The notes under the pieces are model-generated. The model was given only the letters and a program-made list of their open reading frames with translations, did not search any database and had not been told where the DNA came from. From NCBI GenBank assembly GCA_021153185.1, contig JAGKTY010000004.1, positions 62,001-126,000 on the forward strand: a DNA stretch of 64,000 nt. Direction: 5' to 3'. This document shows positions 1-8,217 of the stretch, piece after piece; the first letter of the stretch is position 1, and every line of letters begins with the position of its first letter. Source of the stretch: Lachnospiraceae bacterium. GTDB lineage: Bacteria; Bacillota; Clostridia; Lachnospirales; Lachnospiraceae. The position numbers and the translations under genes were made by a program.

Positions 1-1
1 G

Positions 2-634
2 GCAGGTATTGTCAGCGAGATTTATGATCTGCTTTGCGAATTTGAAAATTATATTGTCGGAGAGCAGATTATCCGGATTGAGCATTGTCTCCTTGGGCTT
101 CCCGGGACAACCATTGATGAGATCAAGACGGTTTACTCACACCCACAGTCGCTGATGCAGTCGGCAAAGTTCCTTTCCGAATATCCGTGGCAGCAAATCA
201 GCATGAAAAACAATGCATTTGCGGCAAGAAAGGTCGCAGAAGACGGCGACAAATCGCAGGTGGCCATCGCGAGTGCGTATGCTGGAGAAATCTACGGACT
301 TGAGGTGCTGAAAAAAGGTGTGAACCAGTCGAGCACCAATTCTACAAGATTTATCATCGTGACAAACCAAAAGGTATTTTTGGAGGATGCAAGCAAAATC
401 AGCATCTGCTTTGAAATACCGCATGAGAGCGGCTCGCTGTATCAGATTTTGTCACACTTTATTTATAACAATTTAAACATGACCAAAATCGAGAGCCGTC
501 CGATCGAGGGACGCAACTGGGAATACCGCTTCTTTGTAGACTTTGAGGGAAATCTTGCGGACAGCGCAGTCAAAAATGCCATCAGAGGTCTTCGCGATGA
601 AGCACAAAATATGAAGATTTTGGGCAATTATTAA
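2..634 (+). CDS. pheA: Prephenate dehydratase, C-terminal part (partial at 5' end)
   Basis: This is the 3' part of prephenate dehydratase, which converts prephenate to phenylpyruvate in phenylalanine synthesis; it is 211 codons long and open at the window edge. The substrate-site motif STNSTRF of the catalytic domain is present, followed by a C-terminal ACT domain (SGSLYQIL and ESRP, the usual phenylalanine-binding signatures). The N-terminal part, possibly a fused chorismate mutase as in many Clostridia, lies outside the window. The gene ends 31 bases before the ppx-like gene, so read-through between them is possible. Confidence 0.9.
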   Translation, partial: AGIVSEIYDLLCEFENYIVGEQIIRIEHCLLGLPGTTIDEIKTVYSHPQSLMQSAKFLSEYPWQQISMKNNAFAARKVAEDGDKSQVAIASAYAGEIYGLEVLKKGVNQSSTNSTRFIIVTNQKVFLEDASKISICFEIPHESGSLYQILSHFIYNNLNMTKIESRPIEGRNWEYRFFVDFEGNLADSAVKNAIRGLRDEAQNMKILGNY

Positions 635-665
635 AAAGATTAAGTCGTAATGGGGTATGAGTGGT

Positions 666-2201
666 ATGAAAGTATTTGCGGCAATTGATGTGGGCTCTTA
701 TGAGCTTGCAATGAAGGTGTTTACCATTTCGCGTTCGGGTGGCATGAAAGAGGTAGATCATGTTAGACACCGTATCGAGATTGGTACGGATACGTATATG
801 ACGGGCAAGATTTCAAAGGCGCATATGGACGAGCTTTGTGAGGTGCTGCTCGATTTTAAGAAGATTATGGGTACCTACAAGGTAGACGATTATAGAGCGT
901 ATGGGACATCTGCACTCAGGGAGTCCGAGAATATGACGATTATCCTCGAACAGATCCGCAACCGTACGGGAATCGAGATTAACGTCATCTCCAACTCGGA
1001 GCAGCGTTTCCTCAATTATAAGGCGGTCGCCTCCAAAGGGGCGGATTTTGACCGCATCATTGAGAAAAGTACCGCAATTGTTGACATTGGCGGCGGCAGT
1101 ATGCAGATTTCCATTTTTAACAAGGATTCGCTTGTGACGACGCAGAACTTAAAGCTCGGCGTTTTACGCCTTCGCGGAAGACTTCGCAAGCTGCAGGCAG
1201 GGTCACTTCATTTTGAAGAGCTTGTCGAAGAGATGGTCAACAACCAGTTCATGATTTTCAAAAAGATGTTTTTAAAGGATAAAACAATCAAAAACATCAT
1301 TGTCGTGGACGATTATGTATCAAATCTCCTTTGTGGACAGAAGCTTTCCGGAACCAAAGGATATGCAGATCAGGAGACCTATCATGCATTTGTTGACAAT
1401 ATGATTCATAAAAATATGTCAGTGGCAAGCAGGGAGCTTGGCATCTCGGAGGAGAATGCGGTGCTGACATTTTACAGTGCCATTTTGGTGAAGCGTATCA
1501 TGCAGGTGCTCGGCAGCGAGATGCTCTGGTCGCCGGGTGTGACACTCTGTGACGGAATGGCGTATGAATATGCGTCGGAGAATGAACTGATGACGCTTCC
1601 GCACGATTTTGAAAAAGATATTCTGGCATGTGCGGATGATATCAGCAGACGCTATCAGAGTCAGCGCAAACGTATTATGGCACTTGAGGGCATTTCGCTT
1701 ACGATTTTTGACAGCATGCAGTCGGTACACGGTCTCTCACAGAGAGAGCGGCTGCTGCTACGCATCGCCGTCAGACTTTATGACTGCGGCAAATATATCA
1801 GCTTAACGCGTGTGGGAGAGTGCTCCTACAGCATTATCATGGCGACGGAAATCATAGGGCTTTCCCATGTGGAGCGTGAGATTGTTGCCAATGTGGTCAA
1901 GTACAACCGGGTTGAATTTGATTACTATGAGGAGCTTGGCAGGGAGACGACACTTGACCGCATGTCTTATCTTACAATTGCAAAGCTGACAGCCATTTTG
2001 CGTGTGGCAAACGGACTGGACCGCAGCCACAAACAGAAGTTTAAGGATGTGAAAGTGACGCTTTCAGAAGGGAAAATGGTACTTACCGTTGATACAGATG
2101 CGGATATTACACTTGAAAAAGGACTTCTTGACACACGTGCGAAGTTTTTTGAAGAGGTATTTAGTGTGACACCTGTCATCAGACAGAAAAAGAGCTTATA
2201 G
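666..2201 (+). CDS. Ppx/GppA-type exopolyphosphatase with degenerate HD-like C-terminus
   Basis: The 511-residue product belongs to the Ppx/GppA phosphatase family, which releases phosphate from polyphosphate or hydrolyses pppGpp. The N-terminal ASKHA fold begins AAIDVGS, and the phosphate loop DIGGGSMQ lies near residue 139. The C-terminal third resembles the HD-type domain of Ppx, but where HD proteins carry His-Asp the sequence reads LYDCGK, so the metal site is probably lost. I prefer the ATG at 666, which gives the family start MKVFAAIDVG; an in-frame ATG at 657 is the alternative. It is followed 11 bases later by polyphosphate kinase, so synthesis and breakdown of polyphosphate are probably co-transcribed. 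Confidence 0.87.
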   Translation: MKVFAAIDVGSYELAMKVFTISRSGGMKEVDHVRHRIEIGTDTYMTGKISKAHMDELCEVLLDFKKIMGTYKVDDYRAYGTSALRESENMTIILEQIRNRTGIEINVISNSEQRFLNYKAVASKGADFDRIIEKSTAIVDIGGGSMQISIFNKDSLVTTQNLKLGVLRLRGRLRKLQAGSLHFEELVEEMVNNQFMIFKKMFLKDKTIKNIIVVDDYVSNLLCGQKLSGTKGYADQETYHAFVDNMIHKNMSVASRELGISEENAVLTFYSAILVKRIMQVLGSEMLWSPGVTLCDGMAYEYASENELMTLPHDFEKDILACADDISRRYQSQRKRIMALEGISLTIFDSMQSVHGLSQRERLLLRIAVRLYDCGKYISLTRVGECSYSIIMATEIIGLSHVEREIVANVVKYNRVEFDYYEELGRETTLDRMSYLTIAKLTAILRVANGLDRSHKQKFKDVKVTLSEGKMVLTVDTDADITLEKGLLDTRAKFFEEVFSVTPVIRQKKSL

Positions 2202-2212
2202 GAGGACGCAGG

Positions 2213-4360
2213 ATGGAGGCAAAAACGTTTCGAAGCCCGGAATATTATACGAATCGGGAGCTTAGCTGGATTTTATTTGATAAACGCGTTCTGAGTGAGG
2301 CAAAGGACCTTCATATTCCGCTTATGGAAAGGCTCAAGTTTCTCAGTATTACAGCATCAAACTTAGATGAATTCTTTATGGTCCGTGTGGCATCCCTAAA
2401 GGGAATGGTTGATGCGGGCTATAAGAAAAAGGATATCGCAGGGCTTTCAGCCAAAGAACAGCTAAAGCTTGTCAATGAGGCGACACATGCACTTGTTTTG
2501 GAGCAGTATGAGGTTTATGAATCGCTTCTGCCGCTTCTTTCAAAGGCACAGCTCCATGTGATTGAAGCACATGAAAACCTGACGGAAAAACAGGGCATCT
2601 ACGTGGACCGCTATTTTGAGCAGAACGTGTATCCCGTTCTGACACCTATGGCGGTGGATTCTTCGAGGCCATTTCCGCTCATTCGCAACAAGTCGCTCAA
2701 CATTGGTGCACTTTTAGTGAAAAAGGGGCAGAAGGATAGCGAGGTAGAATTTGCGACCGTACAGGTTCCAAGCGTTCTGCCGCGTGTTGTTGAGCTTCCT
2801 GCTTCGGAAACCGGAGAGCGTTATATCATATTGTTAGAAGAAATCATTGAGCGCAATATGCACAAACTGTTTTTGAATTATGATGTACTTTGTGCGCATC
2901 CGTTCCGCATCATGCGTGATGCAGATATGAACATTGATGAGGATGAGGCAGAGGATTTGCTAAAGGAGATTGAGAAGCAGGTCAAGAAGCGTCAATGGGG
3001 GCAGGCAATCAGGCTTGAGGTGCAAAAGGGCATCGAACCGAAGCTGCTGAAGATTATAAAAAAAGAGCTTGCCATCGACAACCAGGATATTTATGAAATC
3101 GGCGGACCGCTCGATCTGACCGTCCTGATGAAACTATATGGGCTTGATGGCTTTGATGCACTGAAGGCCCCGAAATACACACCGGCGATTTCTCCGGATT
3201 TGCCACCGGAATGTGACATCTTTGAAGAAATCCGTAAGGGGGATATTCTCCTTCACCACCCATACCAGTCGTTTGAGCCGGTGGTGGAATTCATTCAAAG
3301 GGCAGCAGTTGACCCACAGGTGCTTGCCATTAAGCAGACACTGTATCGTGTCAGTGGAAATTCGCCAATCGTAAAAGCACTTGCACAGGCAGCAGACAAC
3401 GGGAAGCAGGTATCGGTTCTTGTCGAGCTCAAAGCAAGGTTTGATGAGGAAAATAACATCGGATGGGCACGTATGTTAGAGAAAGCAGGGTGCCACGTAA
3501 TCTATGGTCTGGTCGGACTCAAGACACATAGTAAAATAACACTTGTTGTTAGAAAGGAAGAAGATGGTATCAGGCGTTATGTTCACCTCGGTACCGGTAA
3601 CTATAATGACTCGACAGCGAAGCTCTATACGGACATGGGACTGCTTACCTGCTCAGAGCTCATCGGAGAAGACGCAACAGCTGTTTTCAATATGCTGTCG
3701 GGATACTCCGAGCCGCTTAGCTGGAACCGTCTGTCCCTTGCACCACTGTGGCTGAAGGAGCGCTTCCTTGGACTGATTGCCAGGGAAACGGGCAATGCAC
3801 GGGATGGCAAGAATGCAAGAATCGTTGCAAAAATGAATTCTCTATGTGATATTGACATCATTGAAGCACTTTATGAAGCAAGCAGCGTGGGCGTAAAAAT
3901 CGATCTGATTGTCCGGGGCATCTGTTGTCTGAAAACCGGCATAAAAGGCGTATCGGAGAACATTACGGTGCGCAGTATCGTGGGCAATTTCTTGGAGCAT
4001 GGAAGGGTGTTCTATTTTGAAAATGCAGGAAATCCTGAACTTTTCATGGCGAGCGCTGACTGGATGCCTCGAAATTTAGAACGGCGTGTAGAAATCCTGT
4101 TTCCAATTGAAGATGAGAAATTAAAACAAGATTTAATGCATATTTTGGAGGTACAGCTTGCTGATAACATGAAAGCACACATACTCCGAAGCGATGACAC
4201 ATACGATAAAGTAACATGTGATGACAAGCCGATTTGTGCGCAGGAAGTATTCTGCGGGGAGGCCGCAAAGCTGGCAAAAGATTTTAAACAAAATCAAAAA
4301 AAGACAGAGCGGGTCTTTCGGCCGGAAACGGGAAATAAGCTCGATGAAAAACGGATGTAA
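2213..4360 (+). CDS. ppk1: Polyphosphate kinase 1
   Basis: PPK1 reversibly transfers the gamma phosphate of ATP onto polyphosphate. The 715-residue length is normal for the family. The N-terminal domain contains the conserved TASNLDEFFMVR segment, and the two phospholipase-D-like catalytic domains carry KTHSK near residue 436 (with the histidine that is phosphorylated) and HLGTGNYND near 457, then HGRVFYFEN near 595. A strong ribosome site, AGGAGGA, lies before the ATG. The very short gap to the upstream ppx-like gene indicates one operon. The C-terminal 40 residues are variable and basic. Confidence 0.96.
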   Translation: MEAKTFRSPEYYTNRELSWILFDKRVLSEAKDLHIPLMERLKFLSITASNLDEFFMVRVASLKGMVDAGYKKKDIAGLSAKEQLKLVNEATHALVLEQYEVYESLLPLLSKAQLHVIEAHENLTEKQGIYVDRYFEQNVYPVLTPMAVDSSRPFPLIRNKSLNIGALLVKKGQKDSEVEFATVQVPSVLPRVVELPASETGERYIILLEEIIERNMHKLFLNYDVLCAHPFRIMRDADMNIDEDEAEDLLKEIEKQVKKRQWGQAIRLEVQKGIEPKLLKIIKKELAIDNQDIYEIGGPLDLTVLMKLYGLDGFDALKAPKYTPAISPDLPPECDIFEEIRKGDILLHHPYQSFEPVVEFIQRAAVDPQVLAIKQTLYRVSGNSPIVKALAQAADNGKQVSVLVELKARFDEENNIGWARMLEKAGCHVIYGLVGLKTHSKITLVVRKEEDGIRRYVHLGTGNYNDSTAKLYTDMGLLTCSELIGEDATAVFNMLSGYSEPLSWNRLSLAPLWLKERFLGLIARETGNARDGKNARIVAKMNSLCDIDIIEALYEASSVGVKIDLIVRGICCLKTGIKGVSENITVRSIVGNFLEHGRVFYFENAGNPELFMASADWMPRNLERRVEILFPIEDEKLKQDLMHILEVQLADNMKAHILRSDDTYDKVTCDDKPICAQEVFCGEAAKLAKDFKQNQKKTERVFRPETGNKLDEKRM

Positions 4361-4418
4361 TCACATTAAATAGCATGTGTTTTATAATCAAACAACAAAC
4401 AGAAAGGATGATGAAACG

Positions 4419-4679
4419 ATGAATTTTGATAAGGCAGTACTTCAGAGCTTTTTGGAAAATCAGTTAAAACTTCTTCCTGAGGAGGTTGCGTTTGATGAAG
4501 AGGAAGCGGATGAATTCCTGATGGATGTGATGGCTGTCGTATGTGACAGCAAAGAAGATGTCAAAGCATACTTTGAAGAGGAGGGCGTTGACATGGAGGG
4601 GATGAATACGGAAGAACTGCTCGAAGCAGCGGAAGTGTTTGATGTCGGGGACGGCCGTTATCTGATCGTCGAGGTATAA
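4419..4679 (+). CDS. Small acidic protein of unknown function
   Basis: An 86-residue, strongly acidic protein, almost without basic residues in its second half. The start at 4419 follows GAAAGGATGATGAAACG, a plausible ribosome site; an upstream in-frame ATG at 4377 lacks one. I do not recognise a domain. The central segment DVMAVVCDSKEDVKAYFEEE looks helical. It lies 58 bases after ppk1 on the same strand and 82 bases before the zinc-ribbon genes. A soluble cytoplasmic protein is likely because there is no signal peptide or membrane segment. Confidence 0.7.
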   Translation: MNFDKAVLQSFLENQLKLLPEEVAFDEEEADEFLMDVMAVVCDSKEDVKAYFEEEGVDMEGMNTEELLEAAEVFDVGDGRYLIVEV

Positions 4680-4761
4680 CATATAGCGGAACTATGCTGC
4701 AATAATCTGTCTATGTCGGCAGCATTGTGCAAGAAAATACACAAGAAAAAGGGGAAAAGAG

Positions 4762-6177
4762 ATGTTTTGTGAAAAATGTGGGAATGAGCTATCTGAGCAG
4801 GCAGCTTTTTGCAGCCGGTGCGGCGCGCCGGTTCGTGCAGGTCAGGTGCATACAGAGCCGAGTGTAAATGAGCAGCCAAACGAGGCGTCCTTTGAATCGC
4901 AAACGAAACAGGCAAAGCAGACGCTGCAAAACAAAGCGGTACCGGTTTCTGCCGTCATTGCGATTGGTGCGGGTGCATTGGTCGTGATTATTGCGATTGT
5001 GCTGGCGATTGTGCTTGCAGCCACAAACTATAAAAAGACAGGGAGTAATTCACAGACTGTCGTATTGCAAAACGAGGCGGGACAAACAAAAGAGAATGCT
5101 TCATCGGATGATAATACGGCACAAAAGGATACCGCGTTACAAGAGAGCGAAGCAGGCGATGCGAAGGAACCGGATGGCAATGCCGGCATGAACGATTTGG
5201 GCGCGTCTAAGGCTTCGGAGGAAGACTGGAAGGCCGCATATGCGTCATACTATAATGGCATGGATGCCCAGATGAAGGATTCTTACGTGGCGGCTGGTTT
5301 TATTTATGTCAATGAGGATGACGTGCCGGAGGTTGTGTTTGAAGGCAACTGTGAGGCGGTTGGATATTTGCTTCTCACTTACAAAGACGGGCAGGTTGAC
5401 GAGCTTTTCACAAGCAGGCTATGCTTTGATTACATCGAGAAACAGAACCTGCTACGTAATGGCGGCGGTCATATGGGATATTATTATGATGTCATCTATT
5501 CCATCAAGGATGGCAAGTGGAATCAGGTTGTGGCCGGAGAATACGGCGGAGATGGAGATGAGTCGACCTATACATACAACTGGGATGGCGATGATGTAAA
5601 TGAAACGGACTATGTAAGCAGATTAAACAGTGTATATGATACTGAAGCTGCGATTTGGCCAAACGGACTGATGTCATTTCCGGATTTTGAATCATATGTA
5701 ACGGAAGGACAGGTTTTGGGTGCAAATCACCGGTATGAATTCATTGTTGCGGATGTCACTTGGTATGAGGCATATGAGAGCTGCGTACAAAAGGGCGGAT
5801 ACCTTGCGACGATTACCTCGGAAGACGAAATGCAAAAAATCACCGACCAGATGTTGTCAGAAGGCAAAGAGAAGATGACATTCTGGGTTGGTGCCACAAG
5901 AGACAGACAAATGGGCGGCTACGATTATTATTGGGCGCATGAAGGAGAAAAGGATATTTCGATGCTTATGGGTGCATGCTGGGATTTCTGGCTGCCGGGA
6001 GAGCCATCCTATAACGGCGAGGATGCACATGGCAATGAAATCGAAGAGATGTATGTCGATTTGTTTTACAGAAGCGCAGACGGCAGATGTTATCTCAATG
6101 ATGTTGACAATGATATTATCGCGCAGGCACCGGGATACAAAGGGAAAATCGGCTTTATTTGTGAGTATGACAAGTAG
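4762..6177 (+). CDS. Zinc-ribbon / transmembrane / C-type-lectin-like protein
   Basis: The 471-residue protein has an N-terminal zinc ribbon (CEKC near residues 3-6 and CSRC near 17-20), one membrane helix at about 62-88, a low-complexity Gln/Ser/Asp/Glu linker to about 150, a beta-rich domain at about 152-305 with NEDDVPEVVF, and a C-terminal C-type-lectin-like domain from about 325 (HRYEFI, TWYEAYESCVQKGGYLATI, FWVGATRD, GFICEY). With the zinc ribbon inside, the lectin-like domain would lie outside the cell. Formylglycine-type sulfatase modules and CTLDs share this general look, but WYEA..C..GGYLATI favours a CTLD. Its ligand is unknown. The next gene has the same anchor plan and a different C-terminal domain. 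Confidence 0.82.
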   Translation: MFCEKCGNELSEQAAFCSRCGAPVRAGQVHTEPSVNEQPNEASFESQTKQAKQTLQNKAVPVSAVIAIGAGALVVIIAIVLAIVLAATNYKKTGSNSQTVVLQNEAGQTKENASSDDNTAQKDTALQESEAGDAKEPDGNAGMNDLGASKASEEDWKAAYASYYNGMDAQMKDSYVAAGFIYVNEDDVPEVVFEGNCEAVGYLLLTYKDGQVDELFTSRLCFDYIEKQNLLRNGGGHMGYYYDVIYSIKDGKWNQVVAGEYGGDGDESTYTYNWDGDDVNETDYVSRLNSVYDTEAAIWPNGLMSFPDFESYVTEGQVLGANHRYEFIVADVTWYEAYESCVQKGGYLATITSEDEMQKITDQMLSEGKEKMTFWVGATRDRQMGGYDYYWAHEGEKDISMLMGACWDFWLPGEPSYNGEDAHGNEIEEMYVDLFYRSADGRCYLNDVDNDIIAQAPGYKGKIGFICEYDK

Positions 6178-6275
6178 TGGCTACGTGCAAAAGACAAAGA
6201 GGGTTTCAAAGCGGAGAAACCATTGGGGAACACGTTCATGAATACATGATGATATGAACAAATAGGAGGAAAAGT

Positions 6276-7601
6276 ATGTTTTGTAGGAAATGTGGGGCAA
6301 AGCTGCCGGAGGATGCGGCATTTTGTAATCAATGCGGTGAGAAGGTTGCAGATGGTATGGATGCAAATTCTTCACAGAAACAACATATTCCTATGGCAGT
6401 TTGGATTGCTTTGGGGATTGCCTGTGCGGCGATTGCCTCGTTTGTGATTGTTTTCGTAGTATGTACGAGATTCATTTTTACGAACAAAACGGCAAACGAG
6501 ACAACTGTTGTATCAGAGGTGAAGGACGATGCGGTGACAAATGAGACAGATCAGGACGTTCCGACACCGGAAAGCGACGGGCAGAGTGATGCGGGGGCGG
6601 ATGAACCGGAAGAAGAGGGTGGCTTTGAACCTTCGGAAGAAGCGCGTTCGGATGGAGAACTGATTGATGCGTATTATGATTCGATGAAAACCATTTCCAT
6701 TGATGGGCTTTCCTATAAACACGTGCAGGATTCGGATGGCGGATGTTATTACTGCAATGGACTTGAAAAGACGGAGGGCTCTGTCTGGAATACGCTTTAC
6801 GATTTGGACGGCGATGGTGTTTTTGAAATCATTGATTTTGCGCTCCATTACAATGGCGAGGACGGCTTCCCAACGCATGAGATGTTTCTGGTTATTTGGG
6901 ATGTGCGCGATGGACAAGTCGTAAAAGCGGATGAGATGTGTGTCGGATACATGTTTGGCGGAACATATGATGAAGGGGATTTCCGATTTATGATGTATGA
7001 TGGCAAATACCTTTGTATTGATTCAAGTTCCTATTGTTTCCTGGAAGGTGATGGCTCCGGAGTTGATATGAATGTATTTTTGTATGATGGGACTTCTCTT
7101 TTGAAGCAGGCTACCGCCGGTTTTGCAGGTTCTGATTGGAGTGATGCTTGGGAGAGCGGCAGAGATTTTGCTGCAATTGGGATGACGCGTACAGCGGAGC
7201 TTCTTGAGAAAGGTTTTCTTAACTTTAGTACAGCAGACAGTGGATTTGAACCGATGTTTAAGGTGCATGCCGGTATAAACGGTGAATTTGACGACCCGGT
7301 TTTGACGACTGTTGTCTCACTTGTGCTTGCTGAGCCTTCCACAGATTATCTGATTGTGGACAGTTCATGGCGGGAAATTATAGGGACGGAGCTTTCGCGT
7401 TTTTCAAAGGAGCAGTTGCGTCTTGCAAGAAATGAGATCTATGCGAGATATGGCTGGAATTTTGAAGATAAACAGCTGCAGGCATATTTCAATGGAAAGG
7501 TCTGGTATCGTCCAAGTGTAGGCGTCGGCAATATTACAGACAACGATTTGACGCAAACCGAAAAAGCCAACCGCGATACGATTGTTGCGGCAGAAAAATA
7601 A
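6276..7601 (+). CDS. Zinc-ribbon / transmembrane / YARHG-domain protein
   Basis: The 441-residue product repeats the plan of its upstream neighbour: zinc ribbon (CRKC and CNQC within residues 3-20), one membrane helix at about 40-66, an acidic linker to about 130, a middle domain with the DLDGDGVFEII motif seen in many surface proteins of gut Firmicutes, and a C-terminal YARHG domain (LRLARNEIYARYGWNF) near 385-435. YARHG domains are extracellular and of unknown function, often linked to peptidoglycan or surface proteins. Ribosome site AGGAGGAAAAGT precedes the ATG. The two genes are 98 bases apart and probably form one transcript that stops at the hairpin at 7631. Confidence 0.82.
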   Translation: MFCRKCGAKLPEDAAFCNQCGEKVADGMDANSSQKQHIPMAVWIALGIACAAIASFVIVFVVCTRFIFTNKTANETTVVSEVKDDAVTNETDQDVPTPESDGQSDAGADEPEEEGGFEPSEEARSDGELIDAYYDSMKTISIDGLSYKHVQDSDGGCYYCNGLEKTEGSVWNTLYDLDGDGVFEIIDFALHYNGEDGFPTHEMFLVIWDVRDGQVVKADEMCVGYMFGGTYDEGDFRFMMYDGKYLCIDSSSYCFLEGDGSGVDMNVFLYDGTSLLKQATAGFAGSDWSDAWESGRDFAAIGMTRTAELLEKGFLNFSTADSGFEPMFKVHAGINGEFDDPVLTTVVSLVLAEPSTDYLIVDSSWREIIGTELSRFSKEQLRLARNEIYARYGWNFEDKQLQAYFNGKVWYRPSVGVGNITDNDLTQTEKANRDTIVAAEK

Positions 7602-7630
7602 ATCTATTCATTACAAACGATATTGAGAAA

Positions 7631-7678
7631 TTGCGCCCAGGCATGCCCAAAAGGCTGTTTTGGGCGCAAATTTTTTTT
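7631..7678 (+). terminator. Intrinsic terminator after the zinc-ribbon pair
   Basis: TTGCGCCCA pairs with TGGGCGCAA across a 21-base loop and is followed by a run of eight T. It sits 30 bases after the stop codon of the YARHG gene. Confidence 0.88.
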
Positions 7679-7887
7679 CGGGACATACAGTCTAAAATTT
7701 TTTTTAGCTGTTTATGTTAGAACATTTCCTGCCGATAATAATAGTATAAAGCAAGAACAAAAGATGGTTTGAAGGGAAGAGCAAGCAAAGCTGAGAGTCG
7801 GTGCCCGGTTACATGGAGGTTGCCGGGGGCAGATGTGCGATGTAACTTGGAACGCAGAGCCAAATAATACTTGCGAAAGGAGAAGAC

Positions 7888-7911
7888 ATGGAGACAAATA
7901 GCATATCGTAA
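7888..7911 (+). CDS. Possible seven-codon leader peptide
   Basis: ATG GAG ACA AAT AGC ATA TCG TAA reads METNSIS, preceded by AGGAGAAG with five bases of spacing. It lies between the pseudoknot and the terminator of the candidate RNA. Its first codons can pair with the terminator's 5' arm, so ribosome occupancy could influence termination. This is inferred from sequence only and could be chance. Confidence 0.35.
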   Translation: METNSIS

Positions 7912-7912
7912 G

Positions 7913-7948
7913 AAGGTGTGTTTCTGGCAATGGAGACACACCTTTTTG
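7913..7948 (+). terminator. Strong intrinsic terminator of the candidate RNA
   Basis: AAGGTGTGTTTC pairs over 12 positions (one G-U) with GAGACACACCTT across an eight-base loop, and is followed by TTTTTG. The dispersed repeat begins directly at the end of the T-run. Confidence 0.85.
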
Positions 7949-8056
7949 TTATGGCAACGAGGAAAATAGCCATCATGCTTGCATGAATGGCTATTTGACG
8001 ACTGCTAATCAGAGCGAGATTCGCAGAGCGTATCTTGTCTCTGTGTGTGGTGGGGC
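7948..8056. repeat. Dispersed hairpin repeat, copy C
   Basis: This copy starts GTTATGGCAACGAGG and matches the two tandem copies at 29897-30096 over about 100 bases. It holds a perfect 10-bp stem, AAATAGCCAT against ATGGCTATTT, around the loop CATGCTTGCATGA, then a second hairpin (AGATTCGC/GCGTATCT). A fragment with AAATGGCCATCATGC follows at 8057-8071. No transposase or long ORF is present. Confidence 0.85.
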
Positions 8057-8108
8057 AAATGGCCATCATGCCGAAATTGTGCTTGCACAAATATACAAAC
8101 ATGGTGGT

Positions 8109-8137
8109 TTGTGATATAGTATGTGGAAAAGTATAGA
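8109..8137 (+). promoter_or_regulatory. Probable promoter of the antiporter gene
   Basis: TTGTGA at 8109-8114 and TATAGA at 8132-8137 are 17 bases apart. A small inverted repeat, ACAAAC/GTTTGT, lies just upstream and overlaps the -35 region. Confidence 0.45.
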
Positions 8138-8217
8138 AACAGACAATCCAGCAGGTAGGTTTGGATATGATAAAAGATTTAGACCACTAATTAGAACATA
8201 CATAGAGAGGATACAAA

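Larger units (their letters stand above)
7745..7948 (+). ncRNA. Candidate structured RNA with pseudoknot, mini-ORF and terminator
   Basis: About 200 bases without a normal gene but full of structure. CCCGG (7804-7808) can pair with CCGGG (7823-7827), and GTTACAT (7808-7814) with ATGTAAC (7840-7846); the stems interleave as in an H-type pseudoknot. GCAAG at 7781 can close the element with CTTGC at 7870. A ribosome site (AGGAGAAG) and a seven-codon ORF (7888-7911, METNSIS) follow, then a 12-bp terminator hairpin (7913-7944) with T-run. GAGACA of the mini-ORF (7891-7896) can also pair with the terminator's 5' arm (TGTTTC, 7919-7924), giving an alternative fold. I cannot match it by eye to a known riboswitch or to raiA-type RNA; a covariance search decides. 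Promoter-like GCCGATAATAATAGTATAAA lies at its 5' end. Confidence 0.6.

Noticed and set aside
7731..7738. GCCGATAA upstream of the candidate RNA as a sigma-28 (SigD) -10 box
   Set aside because: The matching TAAA -35 element is not found at 14-16 bases upstream; the run may be a coincidental part of an ordinary AT-rich promoter.
7784..7860. c-di-GMP-I riboswitch
   Set aside because: GCAAAGC and ACGCAGAGCC recall parts of the consensus, but the order, spacing and tetraloop-receptor stems do not fit.
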